Positions 6,128 through 9,243 of a DNA stretch of 9,243 nt are shown here, piece after piece (within the stretch, counting starts at the first letter, position 1; every line of letters starts with the position of its first letter). Where the stretch lies: positions 1 through 9,243 of the forward strand of contig VSOO01000052.1 of assembly GCA_009774895.1 (NCBI GenBank). The letters are read 5' to 3'. The translations under genes were made by a program, and so were the position numbers. The notes under the pieces were generated by a model that was not told where the DNA came from, did not search any database, and worked only from the letters and a program-made list of their open reading frames with translations. Source of the DNA: Alistipes sp. (GTDB taxonomy: Bacteria; Bacteroidota; Bacteroidia; Bacteroidales; Rikenellaceae).

Positions 6128-7203
6128 TGCGCGACGAACGTTATACCGACCCCGGATACGAAGATCCGGACGAGCTCGAGGGCGGCGAGGAGCTCTACGA
6201 ACACTTCACCGTGACGGTGGACAAGGGCCAGTCGCTGCTCCGGCTCGACAAGTTCCTGGTGCACCGCATGGAGCACTGCTCGCGCAACCGCATACAGGTC
6301 GCGGCCGACAGCGGCAACATCCTCGTGAACGGCACGCCGGCCAAGGCGAGCTACAAGGTGAAGCCCCTCGACCGCATCTCGATCGTGATGCCCTACCCGC
6401 GGCGCGACACGGAGATCGAGCCGCAGGATATTCCGCTCGACATCCTCTACGAGGACGACGACGTGATCCTGGTGAACAAGGCCGCGGGCATGGTCGTGCA
6501 TCCGGGCCACGGCAACTGGGAGGGGACACTGGTCCATGCCCTCGCATGGCACCTGCGCGACGTGCCGATGTTCCAGGAGGGGAGCGAACGCGCGGGCCTG
6601 GTCCACCGCATCGACAAGGACACCTCGGGCATCCTCGTGGTGGCCAAGAACGAGACGGCCCATGCCTTCCTCGCGCGCCAGTTTTACGAACACACCACCT
6701 ACCGCCGCTACGTGGCGCTCGTGTGGGGCGATTTCGACGAGGACGAGGGGACCATCACGGGCAACATCGGACGCTCGCCCCGCGAGCGGCAGAAGATGTA
6801 CGTCTTCGAGGACGGATCGGACGGCAAGCACGCCGTGACTCACTGGCGGGTGCTGCGGCGCTACGGCTACGTGACGCTCGTGGAGTGCCGCCTCGAAACG
6901 GGCCGCACGCACCAGATCCGTGTGCACATGGCCTGGCAGGGGCACCCCCTGTTCAACGACGCCCGCTACGGCGGCGACCGCATCCTGCGCGGCACGACCT
7001 TCACCAAATACCGGCAGTTCATCGAGAACTGCTTCGAGCTGATGCCCCGCCAGGCGCTCCACGCCCGGGCCCTGGGCTTCGTGCATCCGACCACGCGGCG
7101 CGAGATGACCTTCGAGAGCGGGCTGCCCGACGACTTCCGCGCCGTGCTCGACAAGTGGGACGCCTACGTCGCCGCGCGGCCCGAAGCCGCGGAAGACGAG
7201 TAA
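6127..7203 (+). CDS. rluD: RluA/RluD-family 23S rRNA pseudouridine synthase
   Basis: A 358-residue pseudouridine synthase of the RluA family. The N-terminal ~27 residues are acidic and Tyr-rich; an S4 RNA-binding domain follows (about 36-85, LLRLDKFLVHRM onward). The catalytic domain contains VVHPGHGNWEGTLV, the signature HRIDKDTSGILVVAK with catalytic Asp163, and ETGRTHQIRVHMAWQGHPLF (257 onward). S4 plus this length fits RluD, which makes pseudouridines 1911, 1915 and 1917 in helix 69 of 23S rRNA; other RluA subfamilies cannot be excluded, so the exact target is inferred. The start codon shares its A with the PASTA gene's TGA stop (TGATG), a typical coupling arrangement. From memory the PASTA-rluD pair recurs in Bacteroidetes, often followed by a D-Ala-D-Ala ligase gene, which is not the next gene here. 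Confidence 0.9.
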   Translation: MRDERYTDPGYEDPDELEGGEELYEHFTVTVDKGQSLLRLDKFLVHRMEHCSRNRIQVAADSGNILVNGTPAKASYKVKPLDRISIVMPYPRRDTEIEPQDIPLDILYEDDDVILVNKAAGMVVHPGHGNWEGTLVHALAWHLRDVPMFQEGSERAGLVHRIDKDTSGILVVAKNETAHAFLARQFYEHTTYRRYVALVWGDFDEDEGTITGNIGRSPRERQKMYVFEDGSDGKHAVTHWRVLRRYGYVTLVECRLETGRTHQIRVHMAWQGHPLFNDARYGGDRILRGTTFTKYRQFIENCFELMPRQALHARALGFVHPTTRREMTFESGLPDDFRAVLDKWDAYVAARPEAAEDE

Positions 7204-7214
7204 ACACCCCGAAC

Positions 7215-9152
7215 ATGTTTCTGCCTACGACCATAAAGGAGGTCCGCGCACGCGGATGGGATGCGCTCGACGTCATCCTCTTCACGGGCGACGCCTACAT
7301 CGACCACCCCTCGTTCGGCGCCGCCGTCATCGGCCGGCTGCTCGAAGCCGAGGGCTACCGCGTGGCGATCGTGCCCCAGCCCAACTGGCGCGACGACCTG
7401 CGCGACTTCACCAAGCTCGGCGCCCCGCGCCTCTTCTTCGGCGTCACGGCCGGCGCCATGGACTCCATGGTGAACCACTACACGGCCAACCTGCGGCTGC
7501 GCCACGACGACGCCTACACGCCGGGCGGCGCCGCGGGCTACCGTCCCGACCGCGCCGTGACGGTCTACACGCGGATTCTCAAGCGGCTCTTTCCCCACAC
7601 GCCCGTGGTCGCCGGCGGCATCGAAGCCTCGCTCCGGCGCCTCGCGCACTACGACTACTGGAGCGACCGCATCATGCCCTCGATCCTGGCCGACAGCGGC
7701 GCCGACCTGGTGATGTACGGCATGGGCGAGCGCGTGGTGCAGGAGGTGGCGCGCGCCCTGCGCAACGGATACAACGCCAAGCTGCTGCGCAAGATCCGCC
7801 AGGTGGCCTTCATCGCCGACCGCGACTACGTGGAGCGCCTCGACCCCGAGCGCACGATCCGCCTCCGCTCCTACGAGGAGTGCGCGCGCGACGACCGCGC
7901 CTTCGCCGGGAACTTCACGGTCATCGAGACCCAGAGCAACCTCCGCGACCCGGTGCATACGCTCGTGGAGCCCACGGGCGACCGCTTCGTGGTGGTCACG
8001 CCCCCGAACGCCGTGCTCACGACCGAGGAGCTCGACCGCTCGTTCGATCTCCCCTACGAGCGTGCGCCCCATCCGCGCTACGAGGGCCGCGGGCCCATTC
8101 CGGCGTGGGAGATGATCAAATATTCGGTCAATCTGCACCGCGGCTGCTTCGGCGGCTGCTCGTTCTGCACCATCTCGGCGCACCAGGGCAAGTTCGTGCA
8201 GACGCGCAGCACGCGGTCGATCCTCGCCGAGGTGGAGCGCGTGACCCGCATGCCCGGATTCAAGGGCTACCTCTCCGACATCGGCGGCCCCTCGGCCAAC
8301 ATGTACGGCATGGGCGGCCGCGACCGCACGCTCTGCGCCCGGTGCCGGCGCCCCTCGTGCCTCCACCCGCGCATGTGCCCCAACCTGAACAACGACCACC
8401 GTCCGCTGCTCGAACTCTACGCCCGCATCCGGGCCGTGAAGGGGGTGAAGAAAGCCTTCGTCGGCAGCGGCATCCGCTACGACCTGTTCGATGACAGCGA
8501 CTACCTGCGCACGGTGCTCGTGCACCACACCTCGGGCCGCCTCAAGGTAGCCCCCGAGCACACCGAGGAGCGGGTGCTGCACCTGATGCGCAAGCCGCCC
8601 TTCGCGCTTTTCGAACGGCTGAACGCCGACTTCCACCGCATCTGCGACAGCGAGGGGCTGCCCTACCAGCTGATTCCCTACTTCATCTCGTCGCACCCCG
8701 GATGCACCGAGCAGGAGATGCGCGCCCTGTCGCAGAAGGTGCTGGGCAAGCTCCACTTCACGCTCGAACAGGTGCAGGACCTCACCCCCACGCCCATGAC
8801 CCTCTCGTCGGTGATGTTCCGCACGGGCGAGAATCCCTACACCCGCGAAAAGGTCTACGTGGCGCGCTCGCAGGAGGAGAAACGACGGCAGAAAAGCTAC
8901 TTCTTCGCCGCGCCGCAGCGTGACGGCGAGCGGAACGACCGCAAGGGCCGCGCCGACAGCCCGCACGGAGGCGGTGCGGCGCACGACCCGCGTGCAAACC
9001 GCACGGACGGAGCGCCGCGAACGGACCGCCGTCCCCGAAAAACGGAGCGGCCGGACCTCCGGCCGCAGGAGCGCGGCGCGACGGCCCGGAGCCGGTCGGA
9101 ACGGAGCAAGGGGCCCCGGACCGGCGGAAAGCAGGGGAAATTCCGAAGTTGA
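7215..9152 (+). CDS. ygiQ: YgiQ family radical SAM protein
   Basis: A 645-residue protein of the YgiQ family, conserved radical SAM enzymes whose reaction I do not know. The N-terminal domain has the family marks FTGDAYIDHPSFG and GGIEASLRRLAHYDYWSD. The radical SAM motif is HRGCFGGCSFCTISAHQGK with Cys311, Cys315 and Cys318. A second cysteine group, Cys374, 377, 382 and 388, lies in a C-x2-C-x4-C-x5-C arrangement. GSGIRYDLF and HTSGRLKVAPEHTEE continue the barrel. Residues about 569-645 form a basic Arg/Gly/Pro/Asp-rich tail with no domain. ATG 7215, 11 nt after rluD, is chosen because MFLPTTIKEVRARGWDALD begins the family domain; the frame stays open upstream only across rluD. No Shine-Dalgarno is evident. 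It is the last gene of the operon; a long inverted repeat starts inside its stop codon. Confidence 0.93.
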   Translation: MFLPTTIKEVRARGWDALDVILFTGDAYIDHPSFGAAVIGRLLEAEGYRVAIVPQPNWRDDLRDFTKLGAPRLFFGVTAGAMDSMVNHYTANLRLRHDDAYTPGGAAGYRPDRAVTVYTRILKRLFPHTPVVAGGIEASLRRLAHYDYWSDRIMPSILADSGADLVMYGMGERVVQEVARALRNGYNAKLLRKIRQVAFIADRDYVERLDPERTIRLRSYEECARDDRAFAGNFTVIETQSNLRDPVHTLVEPTGDRFVVVTPPNAVLTTEELDRSFDLPYERAPHPRYEGRGPIPAWEMIKYSVNLHRGCFGGCSFCTISAHQGKFVQTRSTRSILAEVERVTRMPGFKGYLSDIGGPSANMYGMGGRDRTLCARCRRPSCLHPRMCPNLNNDHRPLLELYARIRAVKGVKKAFVGSGIRYDLFDDSDYLRTVLVHHTSGRLKVAPEHTEERVLHLMRKPPFALFERLNADFHRICDSEGLPYQLIPYFISSHPGCTEQEMRALSQKVLGKLHFTLEQVQDLTPTPMTLSSVMFRTGENPYTREKVYVARSQEEKRRQKSYFFAAPQRDGERNDRKGRADSPHGGGAAHDPRANRTDGAPRTDRRPRKTERPDLRPQERGATARSRSERSKGPRTGGKQGKFRS

Positions 9153-9243
9153 GCATCCCGCCCACGGGAAACGCATGCGGGCCGGACGGTACGCTTCGAG
9201 GGGGCTGCCCGGCCCGCAGGCGTTTCCCGTGGGCGGGATGCTC
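9151..9243. repeat. 35-bp-stem inverted repeat at the operon end (candidate terminator or repeat element)
   Basis: Bases 9151-9185 pair with 9209-9243 with one mismatch (A9175 against C9219); the loop is 23 nt (9186-9208). The outermost 24 pairs are perfect, from GAGCATCCCGCCCACGGG inward. The left arm starts at the G of the ygiQ TGA stop (9150-9152), and the right arm ends on the last base of the window, so the repeat may extend further. It is much longer than an ordinary intrinsic terminator and no T-tract is visible. A terminator or RNase III-type processing hairpin for the operon, a dispersed palindromic element, or a fold-back sequencing artefact would all look like this. Confidence 0.8.

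Noticed and set aside
6546..7214. In-frame upstream extension of ygiQ across the rluD-type gene
   Set aside because: The added residues are an out-of-frame reading of rluD (Arg/Pro/Ala-rich) with no family similarity; the domain starts at MFLPTTIKE.
7164..9176. 670-codon minus-strand open frame opposite ygiQ
   Set aside because: Antisense to a gene with clear radical SAM motifs; the translation is low-complexity Val/Ala/His/Arg and shows no domain.

Overview
The window looks like chromosomal DNA from a GC-rich member of the Bacteroidales, with Alistipes/Rikenellaceae as my best guess. Three things point that way. Two sites match the Bacteroidetes -7 promoter box TAnnTTTG. Most starts have weak or no Shine-Dalgarno sequence. 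The gene set (YjgP/YjgQ permease beside tgt, a kinase-less PASTA protein beside an RluD-type synthase, a YgiQ radical SAM enzyme) is one I associate with that phylum. The genus is inference from family recall; no rRNA is present. High GC leaves long stop-free shadow frames on both strands, which I have left out.

Layout. (1) Positions 1-827, + strand: the last 65 codons of an ECF-type sigma factor, then rsmG 3 nt later. (2) 809-1363, - strand: an exported thioredoxin-fold protein, convergent with rsmG and overlapping its last 19 nt. The overlap zone and the coding region for the protein's low-complexity tail contain a run of perfect hairpins, probably the rsmG terminator. (3) 1364-1808: a 445-nt divergent intergenic region with one TAnnTTTG box facing each way and a 12-bp inverted repeat between them. 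(4) 1809-9152, + strand: six tightly packed genes with gaps of -1 to 15 nt: tgt, LptF/LptG-family permease, mqnE, PASTA protein, rluD-type synthase, ygiQ-family radical SAM protein. They read as one operon from the box at 1722-1729. (5) 9151-9243: a 35-bp stem inverted repeat with one mismatch that begins inside the ygiQ stop codon and ends on the last base of the window.

Functionally the operon mixes RNA modification (tgt for tRNA queuosine, rluD-type for 23S pseudouridine; rsmG upstream modifies 16S rRNA), envelope biogenesis (LPS export permease, membrane-anchored PASTA protein) and respiratory quinone synthesis (MqnE of the futalosine pathway). It is mostly a housekeeping window. I found no phage, IS element, CRISPR array, tRNA or rRNA, and no clear undescribed multi-gene system. 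The points most worth a second look are the terminal inverted repeat, a Tgt lacking the three zinc-site cysteines, and the hairpin run coinciding with the thioredoxin tail.
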